Shown here in pieces: positions 55,632-64,000 of a stretch of DNA of 64,000 bases (position 1 is the stretch's first letter; each line of letters starts with the position of its first letter). The position numbers and the translations under genes were made by a program. The stretch spans positions 312,781-376,780 of the forward strand of contig NZ_KI530712.1 in assembly GCF_000488215.1 (NCBI RefSeq), read 5' to 3'. The stretch comes from Acinetobacter nectaris CIP 110549. GTDB lineage: Bacteria > Pseudomonadota > Gammaproteobacteria > Pseudomonadales > Moraxellaceae. Below the pieces are notes generated by a model. That model did not search any database, was not told where the DNA came from, and saw nothing but the letters and a program-made list of their open reading frames with translations.

Positions 55632-56660
55632 ATGAATACTTTAGTTTTACCAAACTCTAATCAGCAAGAACTAGAACTTATAACACCTGAAAAATTAAAA
55701 AAGACACTCATTTTAGAGTCAGAACTGCAACATCAAGTTTTTAATCACAGAAAGATCGTAGAAAATATTTTGGCAGGACATGATAAGCGATTACTACTTA
55801 TTATGGGGCCTTGCTCAATTCATGACCCTCAAGCTGTCATCGAATATGCACAGAAGTTAAAAAAATTACAAGAACAAGTTAAAGATCAAATTTTTATTGT
55901 AATGCGGGCATATATTGAAAAACCAAGAACTACAGTAGGGTGGAAAGGTTTCTTGTATGATCCATCATTAGATGGTAGTGCTGATTTAGCACAGGGTATT
56001 GAAAAATCTAGAGCACTATATATTGAACTAATTAAAGAGGGTATTCCCTTAGCAAGTGAAATTTTAAACCCAATGGTGACGGGCTATTTTGATGATTTAA
56101 TTACTTGGGGGGCTATAGGTGCAAGAACATCTGAATCCCAAATTCATCGTGAGATTGCAAGTAGTTTGCCTTTCGCCGTAGGATTTAAAAATGGTACTGA
56201 TGGGTCTGCTAAAATTGCGTTAGATGCAATACAGTCTGCTGCTGCAGAACATGACTTTTTTGCACTTGGGCAAACAGGAAAGCCAGTATTGAAACATAGT
56301 CATGGAAACCCATACCCCCACATTATTTTAAGAGGCTCTAATACTGGCTCAAACTATGATGCGGAGTCAATTGGTAAAATTCAATCAAGTATTAAAGGGA
56401 AGCTTCCAACCTTTATTGTTGATTGTAGCCATGGAAATAGTGGTAAAGATCCACTTAAACAACCTGCTATATTAAAACAGATTATTGATGAACGCCATTT
56501 AACTGATGTAAGAGGTGTTATGGTGGAAAGTCATTTGGTTGACGGTGCACAGAAAATTACATCGGATATGATATATGGTCAGTCTGTAACTGATGGATGC
56601 TTAGGTTGGGATAAAACCGAAAAAATGACAGTATTGATTGCTTCAATGTTGGCAAAATAA
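55632..56660 (+). CDS. aroG: 3-deoxy-7-phosphoheptulonate (DAHP) synthase, class I
   Basis: This 342-residue enzyme makes DAHP from phosphoenolpyruvate and erythrose 4-phosphate, the first step to aromatic amino acids. It has GPCSIHDPQAVIEYA (metal Cys61), MRAYIEKPRTTVGWKG for PEP, GARTSESQIHRE, FKNGTDGS, and DCSHGNSGKDP near the end, as in E. coli AroG/F/H. Sequence alone does not tell which amino acid inhibits it, so the symbol is generic. The leader upstream carries an attenuator with aromatic leader peptides. AAGGA precedes the ATG. Confidence 0.95.
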   Translation: MNTLVLPNSNQQELELITPEKLKKTLILESELQHQVFNHRKIVENILAGHDKRLLLIMGPCSIHDPQAVIEYAQKLKKLQEQVKDQIFIVMRAYIEKPRTTVGWKGFLYDPSLDGSADLAQGIEKSRALYIELIKEGIPLASEILNPMVTGYFDDLITWGAIGARTSESQIHREIASSLPFAVGFKNGTDGSAKIALDAIQSAAAEHDFFALGQTGKPVLKHSHGNPYPHIILRGSNTGSNYDAESIGKIQSSIKGKLPTFIVDCSHGNSGKDPLKQPAILKQIIDERHLTDVRGVMVESHLVDGAQKITSDMIYGQSVTDGCLGWDKTEKMTVLIASMLAK

Positions 56661-56666
56661 AAATAT

Positions 56667-56694
56667 AAAAGTACAGGATGATTCCTGTACTTTT
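56667..56694. terminator. Bidirectional terminator between aroG and gcvH
   Basis: A perfect 12-bp stem, AAAAGTACAGGA with TCCTGTACTTTT, has a 4-nt loop between two convergent genes. Confidence 0.9.
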
Positions 56695-56701
56695 AAATCT
56701 T

Positions 56702-57076
56702 TTACAACCCTGCTTGATAGGCTTCACTAGATAGTAGCTCATCAATATCATTAATATTGTCAGGTTTTATTTTATAAATCCAACCTTTGCCATATGGGTC
56801 ATCATTAATAAAATCAGGGTCATCTTCTAATGTTGTATTTATTTCAACAATAGTACCTGAAATTGGCATATGAATATCAGATGCTGTTTTTACAGATTCT
56901 ACAACGCCTGCTTGTATCTTTGCCGATAAATGTGATCCAACATTTGGCATTTCAATATAAACAAGGTCTCCTAGAGCATCTTGTGCATGATCAGAAATTC
57001 CTGTAATTACAAGGTCGCCATCAATTTTTACCCACTCATGTGTTGGTGCATATTTTAGGTCATTGGGATGCTTCAT
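56702..57076 (-). CDS. gcvH: Glycine cleavage system H protein
   Basis: A 124-residue lipoyl carrier. The lipoylation Lys63 is in [17 protein letters not shown]. The N-terminus [13 protein letters not shown] and C-terminus GWIYKIKP are family typical. It shuttles the aminomethyl group between GcvP and GcvT. Those genes are not next to it. The 242-bp upstream region shows no glycine riboswitch that I can recognise. Confidence 0.96.
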   Translation of the reverse strand: MKHPNDLKYAPTHEWVKIDGDLVITGISDHAQDALGDLVYIEMPNVGSHLSAKIQAGVVESVKTASDIHMPISGTIVEINTTLEDDPDFINDDPYGKGWIYKIKPDNINDIDELLSSEAYQAGL

Positions 57077-57318
57077 TTCAGTATTCCTAGAAAAGTATCT
57101 TTAGTTATCTTATATAATTTTAACCTTAATTTCATTAACTCATCATTTCTTAACAAATTTTTATTTTATATCTCAATAATTCGTCTTTTTTATATATAAA
57201 AGTATTGTTCATTTCAAAATAAGAAACTATGCTAATTGAAAGTATATATTATTTAATTTTTTAAAAAAACATTAAATAATACTATTGGATTATTAAGATT
57301 CTATTAGGATTGAAAAAA

Positions 57319-58491
57319 ATGAACAAATTTGCGCTTGCTGTCAGTTTATGTATACCATTGTTGTATAGCAATGTATCTTTTGCAGAGAATAAAACTATGG
57401 TTCCAGAACAAAAATTTTTAATTGGTACTTGGTCAGGAATGCCTGAAAATGCAAAACTGTCATCTGATTTTGCAAGCCAAGGTGTATATACAGTAAAGTT
57501 AAACAGTGATGGAACATTACTTCCATTAAGCGAATTAAAGTTACAAGATCCTTCTTGGATTACTTTTTCTAAAAACTATAAGTTTGCGTACATCACGAAT
57601 GAAAAAACAGAGGGTACAGTAACAGCCGTATCTGTTGGTGAAGATGGAACATTAAAAGTAATTAATCATGTGAGTAGTCAAGGAGACCATCCAACACATT
57701 CTACATTATCTCAAGATGGAAAATTCTTATTCGTAGCTAATTATTCTGTTGGGCCGAATAAATCGGGTGTTGTTGTACTTCCTATATTAAATGATGGCTC
57801 GCTTGGTAATGCTGTTCAAAATATTAAGTTTTTAGATGGAAGTAAAGTTGTTTCAGGTCGTCAAGACTCTGGACATGCACATTCAGTAACGTTTACACCT
57901 GATGGTAAAACACTTTATGCTGCCGATTTAGGTGCAGACATTGTACGTGCTTATGATTATCAGCCTAATGAAAAACAACCATTACGCGCTAATCCTGCAC
58001 TAGATTTAAAATTTACTCATGGTAGTGGACCACGCCATGTTGCATTTTCTGCAAATGGAAAATTTGCTTATGTCACATCAGAAATGAATGCTGAGGTTGT
58101 TGTTTTTGAGAAGACAGGCAATAAATTTGTTCAAGTTCAAAGAGAAATTTTAGCAGCTAAAGATCATGAATCTCATAAAAGTGCTTCAGGACTCATTTTT
58201 TCACCAGACTATAAATTTCTATACGTAGGTAATCGTAAAGATGTAAATGAGATTGTTACATACAAGGTTGATGGAACAACAGGGAAACTTAGCTTTGTTG
58301 GTCGTTATATGAGTGGTGGTGTTGAGCCAAGAGCATTCTCAATGGATAAAACTGGAGAGTACCTACTTATATCTAATGTACATTCACACACAGTAAGTGA
58401 GTTTAAGAGAAATAAAGAAACAGGTGCACTAACACCAACGCGTATAGCTTTACAAATTGGGCAGCCTACCGATATTAAATTTATTCCTTAA
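57319..58491 (+). CDS. Secreted lactonase-family beta-propeller protein (6-phosphogluconolactonase-like)
   Basis: A 390-residue protein with a signal peptide (FALAVSLCIPLLYSNVSFA) followed by a seven-bladed propeller of about 50-residue repeats. Examples are SKNYKFAYITNEKTEGTVTA, SQDGKFLFVANYSVG, TPDGKTLYAADLGADIVRAY and SPDYKFLYVGNRKDVNE. This is the Pgl/YbhE lactonase family; E. coli Pgl is cytosolic, so a signal peptide suggests a different periplasmic substrate. I chose the ATG at 57319 (AGGA upstream); the longer frame begins with TTG. Substrate unknown. Confidence 0.88.
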   Translation: MNKFALAVSLCIPLLYSNVSFAENKTMVPEQKFLIGTWSGMPENAKLSSDFASQGVYTVKLNSDGTLLPLSELKLQDPSWITFSKNYKFAYITNEKTEGTVTAVSVGEDGTLKVINHVSSQGDHPTHSTLSQDGKFLFVANYSVGPNKSGVVVLPILNDGSLGNAVQNIKFLDGSKVVSGRQDSGHAHSVTFTPDGKTLYAADLGADIVRAYDYQPNEKQPLRANPALDLKFTHGSGPRHVAFSANGKFAYVTSEMNAEVVVFEKTGNKFVQVQREILAAKDHESHKSASGLIFSPDYKFLYVGNRKDVNEIVTYKVDGTTGKLSFVGRYMSGGVEPRAFSMDKTGEYLLISNVHSHTVSEFKRNKETGALTPTRIALQIGQPTDIKFIP

Positions 58492-58577
58492 TCTACTTTA
58501 GAAATAAAATGTATATAAAATTCAATATTTATTATTTTGAATTGATATACAGACTCAGTAGAATATCGCCACATAAA

Positions 58578-58617
58578 CCATAGCATCATATTCATCAATC
58601 GAAATATGATGCTATGG
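58578..58617. terminator. Probable terminator between the lactonase-like and GGDEF genes
   Basis: A 14-bp perfect stem, CCATAGCATCATAT (58578-58591) with ATATGATGCTATGG (58604-58617), has a 12-nt loop. It overlaps the last codons of the convergent GGDEF gene. T-runs are modest on both sides. Confidence 0.6.
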
Positions 58618-59568
58618 GTATATTTTATCTTCTTTACATTGCTTTTTATGTAGATACATTTTTTTATCAGCAAGTGCAAGAGCATGTTGTAAGCTATCAT
58701 TGTATTTCCGTCTTGCGTATCCAATAGCGGCACTAATTTTATGAGCTTCTAATGCTTGGAATATTGCTTTCTCAAGTTCATTTGCATCTGTTGGGCTTAT
58801 ATTGATACAGATAATGCCAAACTCATCTCCGCCTAAACGAGCTAAAATATCAGTGCTACGAGCAGAGGCTATTAGAATACTGGATGTAAGTTGTAATAGA
58901 TGATCTCCCTTTTGGTGCCCATGTTTATCATTTGTTTCTTTTAAATTATTTAAGTCTATAACAAAAACAGTTGCTGAAAATCCATATAAGTTGCAACGAA
59001 GTTCCTCTGCAGCCATAAGATAATCCCAACCACGGCGGTTATACAGTCCAGTAAGATGATCTTTCAGAATTTCAGCTTCAAGTCGTTCATATTGACGATT
59101 TAGTTCACTTTCTCTTAATTCCGATTGGAGTGCATGGTTTAGTAATTTTGTAAGTAACTCAATAATATCTTGAAATTCATATAATGACTGATCTGTAGGC
59201 TCGGGGTGAATTGCACATAAAGTACCAAATAGTTGCCCATGATGATCCCATAAAGGCTGTCCAATATAGGCACCTATATTAACCATTTGATTGATCTTTG
59301 CTGTCTGATAAATGGGAATATCTTCACAGTTGGGTACGATATGGGGGCCATCTTTTGAAATCATTTGATGGCATATGGAGTCAGGCCAATGGAAAACTTG
59401 ACCAGGTATAATCCCGTATCCATGATCTTCACTATGTAGAACAATCCAATCATTGTTGCTTACTCGTGTAATCATCCATAATTGGAAACCAACATGCTTA
59501 TGCAGAAATGTTATGACAGCTTTACTAATTTCTTGAAAGTTGTTGCAGCCTGTGAGTATTGGTTCCAT
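58612..59568 (-). CDS. GAF-GGDEF diguanylate cyclase
   Basis: A 318-residue soluble protein with an N-terminal GAF domain (about 10-145), a coiled linker and a GGDEF domain. The active site is intact as ARLGGDEFGII (GGDEF at 246-250). The allosteric I-site RSTD (237-240) lies five residues before it, as required for product inhibition. It should make cyclic-di-GMP in response to a small ligand bound by GAF. No membrane segment or EAL domain is present. Confidence 0.93.
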   Translation of the reverse strand: MEPILTGCNNFQEISKAVITFLHKHVGFQLWMITRVSNNDWIVLHSEDHGYGIIPGQVFHWPDSICHQMISKDGPHIVPNCEDIPIYQTAKINQMVNIGAYIGQPLWDHHGQLFGTLCAIHPEPTDQSLYEFQDIIELLTKLLNHALQSELRESELNRQYERLEAEILKDHLTGLYNRRGWDYLMAAEELRCNLYGFSATVFVIDLNNLKETNDKHGHQKGDHLLQLTSSILIASARSTDILARLGGDEFGIICINISPTDANELEKAIFQALEAHKISAAIGYARRKYNDSLQHALALADKKMYLHKKQCKEDKIYP

Positions 59569-59646
59569 TCGGTTTCTACAATTTTTGAGCTATCCGGTTG
59601 AAAGTGTAATAGTAACAAAATGGTCATATCATATATAGTTAAAAAT

Positions 59647-60861
59647 TTAACTGATATTGGAAGCTTGATAAATCTTTAAGTTGAACTCAGGTAAAATCGC
59701 AATCAGGTGATCAAAGATATCAGACTGGATTGCTTCATATTCGACCCAAACGGTTGTGTTTGTAAAAGCATAAATTTCTAGTGGTAAGCCAACACTTGTG
59801 GGTTGCATTTGTCTGACAAGTATTAGCTCATCTTTTGCAATGCCATCTTTTTGTTTTAAATAAAAGTCTATATATGCTCTAAATGTTCCTAAATTTGTTA
59901 AACGCCGTTGATTATATTCAGCTTGGTTCATGAGTGTATGATTAAAGGCTGTGATTTCAGTTTCTTTTTTATTTAAATAGTTATTAAGCAGTAAAAAATC
60001 CTTTAATCGGCTTAAATCATCTGTAGACATAAATTGAATACTACTTTGATCGATATAAATAGATCTTTTTATACGGCGAACACCTGCACTTGAGACACCA
60101 CGCCAGTTCCTAAATGTATCTGTAACAAGTTTATTTGTTGGGATGGTTGTAATTGTTTTGTCAAAGTTTTGAACGGTCACAGTGTGTAGTGACATGTCTA
60201 TTACATCTCCATCGGCATTAAGAGATGGCATTTCAATCCAGTCCCCAATACGTATCATATCGTAAGATGCGATTTGTACACTGGCAACCAATGATAATAT
60301 TGTATTTTGAAAAACCAACATAAGAACAGTGGCCATTGCACCAAAACCTGCCAACAGATTAAATACATCTTTTTTGAGAAATGTACCTAAAATCATAAGT
60401 GCGCAGACTACAAAGATCATCAGCTTCATCAGCTGTAAATAACCTTTAATTGGCTTATTCTTGGCTTTTGGGTTCTTTTGATAGAGTGTGTTAAATACGT
60501 TTAGAATTTCACTAATAGTCAATGCAATACTAAGAAATAGCGAAGTTTGAGCAATCATTTGAACTAAATGGACAATTTTGTCTGATAAGTTAGGTACAGA
60601 ATCAATCCCATTCATAATAATGAGTGCAGGTACAATATTGGCAAACCGATGAATGACATGATGGTGCGCCAAAGCAGAATTTCGCGCCGAAGGTAATTTC
60701 ATTAAAATTTTTCGAATACCTTGAACCACGACTTTTTTAGCAATAAAGTTGGCAATATATGCAGTAAGAATAAGTGCGATTAGCCCAATAAGCATATCTA
60801 ACCAAGGAAATTTATCTGTCCAGCCAAAGAGCTCTTCTAGAAATTTTGATAGATCCTTCAA
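59647..60861 (-). CDS. Mechanosensitive channel, YbdG/MscM type
   Basis: A 404-residue MscS-superfamily protein. Five membrane helices fill about residues 20-200, followed by the pore-lining segment FGAMATVLMLVFQNTILSLV and the cytoplasmic MscS domain. It follows E. coli YbdG closely in IRIGDWIEMPSLNADGDVID, FDKTITTIPTNKLVTD, RRIKRSIYID and VGLPLEIYAFTNTTVWVEYE. YbdG gives a small mechanosensitive conductance and protects against mild osmotic downshock. It is monocistronic. Confidence 0.93.
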   Translation of the reverse strand: MKDLSKFLEELFGWTDKFPWLDMLIGLIALILTAYIANFIAKKVVVQGIRKILMKLPSARNSALAHHHVIHRFANIVPALIIMNGIDSVPNLSDKIVHLVQMIAQTSLFLSIALTISEILNVFNTLYQKNPKAKNKPIKGYLQLMKLMIFVVCALMILGTFLKKDVFNLLAGFGAMATVLMLVFQNTILSLVASVQIASYDMIRIGDWIEMPSLNADGDVIDMSLHTVTVQNFDKTITTIPTNKLVTDTFRNWRGVSSAGVRRIKRSIYIDQSSIQFMSTDDLSRLKDFLLLNNYLNKKETEITAFNHTLMNQAEYNQRRLTNLGTFRAYIDFYLKQKDGIAKDELILVRQMQPTSVGLPLEIYAFTNTTVWVEYEAIQSDIFDHLIAILPEFNLKIYQASNIS

Positions 60862-60928
60862 TTTAAATATCTGCCTTAAAATGAATGCTGAGTATTATTA
60901 GTATATTTTAGTTCTTATTTTAAAAATG

Positions 60929-60964
60929 AACATCACTTACAGTATATTCTCTGTAAGTGATGTT
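60929..60964 (-). terminator. Intrinsic terminator after the DUF2058 gene
   Basis: A perfect 14-bp stem, AACATCACTTACAG with CTGTAAGTGATGTT, has an 8-nt loop. On the minus strand it is followed by a T-rich tail (CATTTTTAAAATA). Confidence 0.88.
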
Positions 60965-60984
60965 GTTAGATTTAGATATTTTGC

Positions 60985-61521
60985 TTACCACATTAAATCA
61001 TCAGGAATAACATATGCTGCATATGGATCTTCTTCATCGGTCGTTTGTGTATTTTCATCAGATTTATTCCAAAGAATAAAGCCTTCTAATTTTTGTTCTA
61101 TACGTTCTGCAAGTGCTTTTGGTAAAAGGGCATAGCTTGAAGCATCTTTTGCAACGACAAGACTACCTGATACAAGTGCATTATAAGCTTGTTGGTGGAT
61201 ATAAATTTTCTTCACTTTATTTTCATCAATAAACTGATAACTAATGTCTCCATTAGTTTCTTTCACTTTATGCTGTTGTATCATTTGTTGCACATTAGAT
61301 TTGAGCGTTTTTGCTTCTATTTCTTCTTGTTTTTTTGCATTTAATGTTAAATCTTTCTCTTGTTTTGACTGCTGATTTTGAGCTATTTGTGCTTTAATTT
61401 CTTCTTTGTTGCTTTGACCTGTTCTTTGCTCATGCTGAGCTTGTTTACTTAGCTTTTTAGCTTTTTTATTGTCTACGAGACCTGCTTTTAGTAACTGAGC
61501 TTGAAGTGCATTCTTAACCAT
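60985..61521 (-). CDS. DUF2058 family protein (YaiL-like)
   Basis: This 178-residue protein has the family N-terminus NALQAQLLKAGLVDNKKAKK. A long highly charged coiled coil (about 20-90) rich in Lys, Gln and Glu follows. The C-terminal domain has INYNFI-like strands (ISYQFIDENKVKKIYIH) and an acidic tail, EDPYAAYVIPDDLMW, typical of the family. DUF2058/YaiL proteins have been proposed to associate with nucleoprotein or polysomes; the function is not settled. Confidence 0.88.
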   Translation of the reverse strand: MVKNALQAQLLKAGLVDNKKAKKLSKQAQHEQRTGQSNKEEIKAQIAQNQQSKQEKDLTLNAKKQEEIEAKTLKSNVQQMIQQHKVKETNGDISYQFIDENKVKKIYIHQQAYNALVSGSLVVAKDASSYALLPKALAERIEQKLEGFILWNKSDENTQTTDEEDPYAAYVIPDDLMW

Positions 61522-61638
61522 AATTAACCCGAAAATTTTTTATTTAAACATTGAAGTTTTCAAAGGGTAATAATAGCACTGAATAAGGATGAGTAATAAT
61601 AAAGAAAGGGGAGTATTAACACATTTGCTTTTAAAAAA

Positions 61639-61663
61639 TACGGCGTAACCTAATTACGCCGTA
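61639..61663 (-). terminator. Intrinsic terminator after sstT
   Basis: A perfect 10-bp stem, TACGGCGTAA (61639-61648) with TTACGCCGTA (61654-61663), has a 5-nt loop. A T-run follows on the minus strand (TTTTTTAAAAG). Confidence 0.9.
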
Positions 61664-61677
61664 AGTTTATATAGGGA

Positions 61678-62880
61678 TTATTTATCTTTATAGCCTTGGT
61701 CAGCTGCAATAACAAATAGAACATCAGTTGATGAGTTTAGTGCAGTTTCAGTCGAGTCTTGGATAACACTAATAACCATACCAATTGCTACAACTTGCAT
61801 AGCAATTTCAGATGAAATACCGAATAGGCCACAAGCAACAGGTACAAGCAACAATGAGCCACCTGCAACACCAGATGCTCCACATGCAGAAATACTCGAT
61901 ACAATACATAAAATAAGCATTGTAGAGAAATCAACATGAATACCCAATGTATTTACAGTTGCTAAAGTTAGTGTTGTGATTGTTACGGCAGCACCACACA
62001 TATTAATTGTAGAGCCAAGAGGTACAACAACATTTGTTGTTGATTCATCTACACCGCAACGACGAGCAAGGTCTAAATTGACAGGAATATTTGCGGCAGA
62101 GCTTCTCGTAAAAAATGCTGTAATACCACTTTCTTTTAGGCATTTTAAAACTAGAGGATATGGATTGCCTTTGATTACAATACCCACAATAATTGGATTA
62201 ATTACAAAAGCAACAAAGAACATTGTACCAAGTAATACAGCGAGCAAGTGTGAGTAACTCTTAAATGTATCAACACCAGCCGATGCAAAAGTAACAGTAA
62301 CTAATCCAAAAATACCAATTGGTGCAAATGAAATAACGAGTTTAATAACTTTATTTATTGCCGCAGATGTATCGTGAATAAATGTTTTTGTCGTATGAGA
62401 GCTATGACGGAATGCAAGTCCCAAAATAATTGCCCATGCAAGAATACCAATGAAGTTAGCTTCACTTAATGCAACAACTGGGTTCGATACAAAGCTTAAT
62501 ACTAAATTTTTTAGGATAATGCTGATACTACCAGGCGGTTGTATGCTTTGATCTGCTGGAAGGTGCAGAATGAGAGAAGTTGGAAAAAGCTTGTCTGCAA
62601 CAACCGCACTAAATGCAGAAAGTAACATACCAATGGTATACATCACCATAATTGGTTTAAAGTTTTTAGCACTTTGTGTTGCTTGAAAGTTGGTAATGGA
62701 TGCGATAACAAGAACGAAAACTAGAATAGGTGCAACAGATTTTAGTGCTTTGATGAAGACATCACCAAGCAGGCTAAAATAAGGTGCAATATCAGGAAAT
62801 AGAAATGCAACAATGACACCTAGAATAATTGCAATAATAATTCGAGTCACTAAGCTTAATCGTTTAAGAGCTGACAGCAT
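61678..62880 (-). CDS. sstT: Serine/threonine:Na+ symporter SstT
   Basis: A 400-residue dicarboxylate/amino acid:cation symporter that follows E. coli Sst[74 protein letters not shown] and [16 protein letters not shown]. It imports serine and threonine with sodium. I chose the ATG at 62880 with AAGG 7 bp upstream; the longer frame would begin with a GTG at 62904. It is monocistronic with its own terminator. Confidence 0.95.
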   Translation of the reverse strand: MLSALKRLSLVTRIIIAIILGVIVAFLFPDIAPYFSLLGDVFIKALKSVAPILVFVLVIASITNFQATQSAKNFKPIMVMYTIGMLLSAFSAVVADKLFPTSLILHLPADQSIQPPGSISIILKNLVLSFVSNPVVALSEANFIGILAWAIILGLAFRHSSHTTKTFIHDTSAAINKVIKLVISFAPIGIFGLVTVTFASAGVDTFKSYSHLLAVLLGTMFFVAFVINPIIVGIVIKGNPYPLVLKCLKESGITAFFTRSSAANIPVNLDLARRCGVDESTTNVVVPLGSTINMCGAAVTITTLTLATVNTLGIHVDFSTMLILCIVSSISACGASGVAGGSLLLVPVACGLFGISSEIAMQVVAIGMVISVIQDSTETALNSSTDVLFVIAADQGYKDK

Positions 62881-63256
62881 AAAGGAGCCTTTTAAAGTCT
62901 TCACAGCACCAAAAGTAGCAACAAGCTAATGCTGATATTGGAGACTTCTATCTAACGGTAAACGGAGAACAGTATTAGGGGGAATACTTTTACTTAGAAA
63001 ATAGATATATTTCAATCAAATTAAAATGATTTGTTCGGTTTTTGTGCGTAATTGTAGTAAATAAAATATTTATGCACTATTTTAGTACCTATTATAAAAT
63101 ATAGAAATGTCTGTATAATTTATCTGAATATAGATAAAAACTGCTGCTAAATATTTTATAGCAGTTTAAAAGTGCATTAGATTTAAAAAGAGATAGGCTA
63201 AGAACTAAGAGAGATACTTTGTTTTATTTTAGTATTTGTATCTCTCGATGTATAGA
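62881..63256. other. Intergenic region upstream of sstT
   Basis: 376 AT-rich bp between the sstT start and the stop of the ArsR-family gene, both on the minus strand. A dyad, CTGCTA-N9-TAGCAG (63144-63164), and another, GAGAGATAC with GTATCTCTC (63209-63246), lie 3' of the ArsR gene and may act as its terminators, but neither has a good T-run. No ORF is supported. Confidence 0.45.
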
Positions 63257-63565
63257 TTATTGGTAAAATTGTGAGAAACGATTGAGAATAGTATTAAAAC
63301 GTTGGTCTTTGATAGAGTAATAAATTTGTTTACCAGCACGTCTTGTTGAAACAACGCCGTTTTTACGTAAAATCATTAATTGTTGTGATAGTGTTGGTTG
63401 TAAGATTTTTGTTTTTTCTTCAATTTCTGAAACATTTAGCTCTTCTACAAGTAGATGGCTTAAAATGACTAAGCGGTCTTTATTTGCAAGTGATTTTAGC
63501 ATTACAACGATATCATCTGATTGGTCACGAATGACATTCATGCTCATGTCTAGTGCTGCTTCCAT
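63257..63565 (-). CDS. ArsR-family (BigR/SmtB-like) transcriptional regulator
   Basis: A 102-residue winged-helix protein with LKSLANKDRLVILSHLL, VEELNVSEIEEKTKILQPTL then SQQLMILRKNGVVSTRRAGK. The recognition helix QPTLSQQL is the form seen in BigR/SqrR-type persulfide sensors. It contains no cysteine at all and only one histidine, so neither the metal sites of ArsR/SmtB nor the redox cysteines of BigR can form. The start is the ATG at 63565 with AAAGGG 8 bp upstream. The target and signal are unknown. Confidence 0.88.
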   Translation of the reverse strand: MEAALDMSMNVIRDQSDDIVVMLKSLANKDRLVILSHLLVEELNVSEIEEKTKILQPTLSQQLMILRKNGVVSTRRAGKQIYYSIKDQRFNTILNRFSQFYQ

Positions 63566-63952
63566 TTTGAACCCTTTTATTACTGTGTTTGATCTATGGA
63601 AAACAATATACAAAAGATGTATGTATAAAAAATGGATTTAATATGCTTAAGCCATAAAATTATATTTTTTATAATATATAATATATTTATTTTGATGGAT
63701 ATCTTATTTGTTCTTTGTTTATCTATTTGATTTTTATATTTATATTATTGGATTTATTTGAACTTAGATTAAAAGTTCTTAAAGTATTTAGACTTTATTT
63801 ATATAAATATTTTAAAAATATTACATTTTTCACATATTTATATAAATATATGAATTTTATATTTATTTTTAATTTTAGATAGTTTTTTATTCAAAATAAG
63901 TGCATAAAATACTCAATATATAAAAATTATATTTACAAAAGTTAACAATGGT
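63566..63952. other. AT-rich non-coding DNA upstream of the ArsR-family gene
   Basis: About 390 bp dominated by A/T runs with many TATA-like and ATATTT words. It presumably includes the regulator's promoter. No ORF with a ribosome binding site and no stable hairpin is seen. Confidence 0.5.
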
Positions 63953-64000
63953 CTGACTATCTGACTATCTGACTATCTGACTATCTGACTATCTGACTAT
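63953..64000. repeat. Tandem 8-bp repeat (CTGACTAT), at least six copies
   Basis: Six exact head-to-tail copies of CTGACTAT run to the window end, so the full number is not visible. Because the unit is 8 bp, every frame meets a TGA (or TAG on the other strand) within 24 bp, so the array cannot be translated through. Confidence 0.95.

Noticed and set aside
57077..57318. Glycine riboswitch upstream of gcvH
   Set aside because: The region is AT-rich with none of the GC-rich conserved glycine-aptamer segments visible.
62971..62988. AGTATT-N6-AATACT dyad upstream of sstT as an operator
   Set aside because: Only 6 bp per arm in AT-rich DNA, with no known regulator to support it.
63953..64000. CRISPR array
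   Set aside because: The repeats are 8 bp and directly adjacent with no spacers, so this is a simple tandem repeat.

Overview
The window is AT-rich, densely coded gammaproteobacterial chromosome. Several products closely match Acinetobacter proteins as I remember them: a PACE/AceI-type efflux protein with a divergent LysR gene, LpxA, Mfd, ProP, and an lpxD-fabZ-lpxA cluster that stops before lpxB. I infer an Acinetobacter species; the exact species cannot be read from this sequence alone. I see no rRNA, tRNA, CRISPR, prophage or insertion sequence. It looks like core genome.

Layout. 1-1318: the start of thiM and a zinc-ribbon protein of unknown function. 1561-15148: pepN, a TM2 protein, a LysR/MFS divergent pair, a LysE exporter, transaldolase, a LysR/AceI efflux pair, a small unknown protein, ahpC and hrpA. 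15192-22349: proP, argF, a TetR regulator, a TPR protein behind a Fur-like box, and ntrBC, which has a sigma-54-like promoter and an upstream NtrC-type box. 22707-34934: one long envelope/translation cluster, rimO-pyrH-frr-uppS-cdsA-dxr-rseP-bamA-skp-lpxD-fabZ-lpxA. It links ribosome recycling, isoprenoid and phospholipid synthesis, outer-membrane protein assembly and lipid A synthesis, and ends at a strong bidirectional terminator.

34993-44899: cpoB, the 4.5S SRP RNA, recX-recA, hslR, cysQ, a histidine phosphatase, rpsT, mfd and a HIT protein. 44949-51764: a membrane-bound class III nucleotide cyclase, then the complete iscR-iscS-iscU-iscA-hscB-hscA-fdx operon with a near-consensus IscR box over its promoter. 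51884-64000: an SCP2/UbiJ-like membrane-anchored protein, hupB, ppiD, a class I DAHP synthase, gcvH, a secreted beta-propeller lactonase-like protein, a GAF-GGDEF protein, a YbdG/MscM-type channel, a DUF2058 protein, sstT and an ArsR-family regulator. The right edge runs into an 8-bp tandem repeat cut by the window end.

The most interesting feature is the approximately 290-bp leader of the DAHP synthase gene (55347-55631). It encodes a 17-residue peptide with eight aromatic residues. That peptide overlaps one arm of a classic set of mutually exclusive hairpins ending in an intrinsic terminator with eight T. A second aromatic-rich 30-codon ORF with its own Shine-Dalgarno lies after the terminator and before the enzyme gene. 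This reads as ribosome-mediated attenuation of the first step of aromatic amino acid synthesis, with a possible second control layer.
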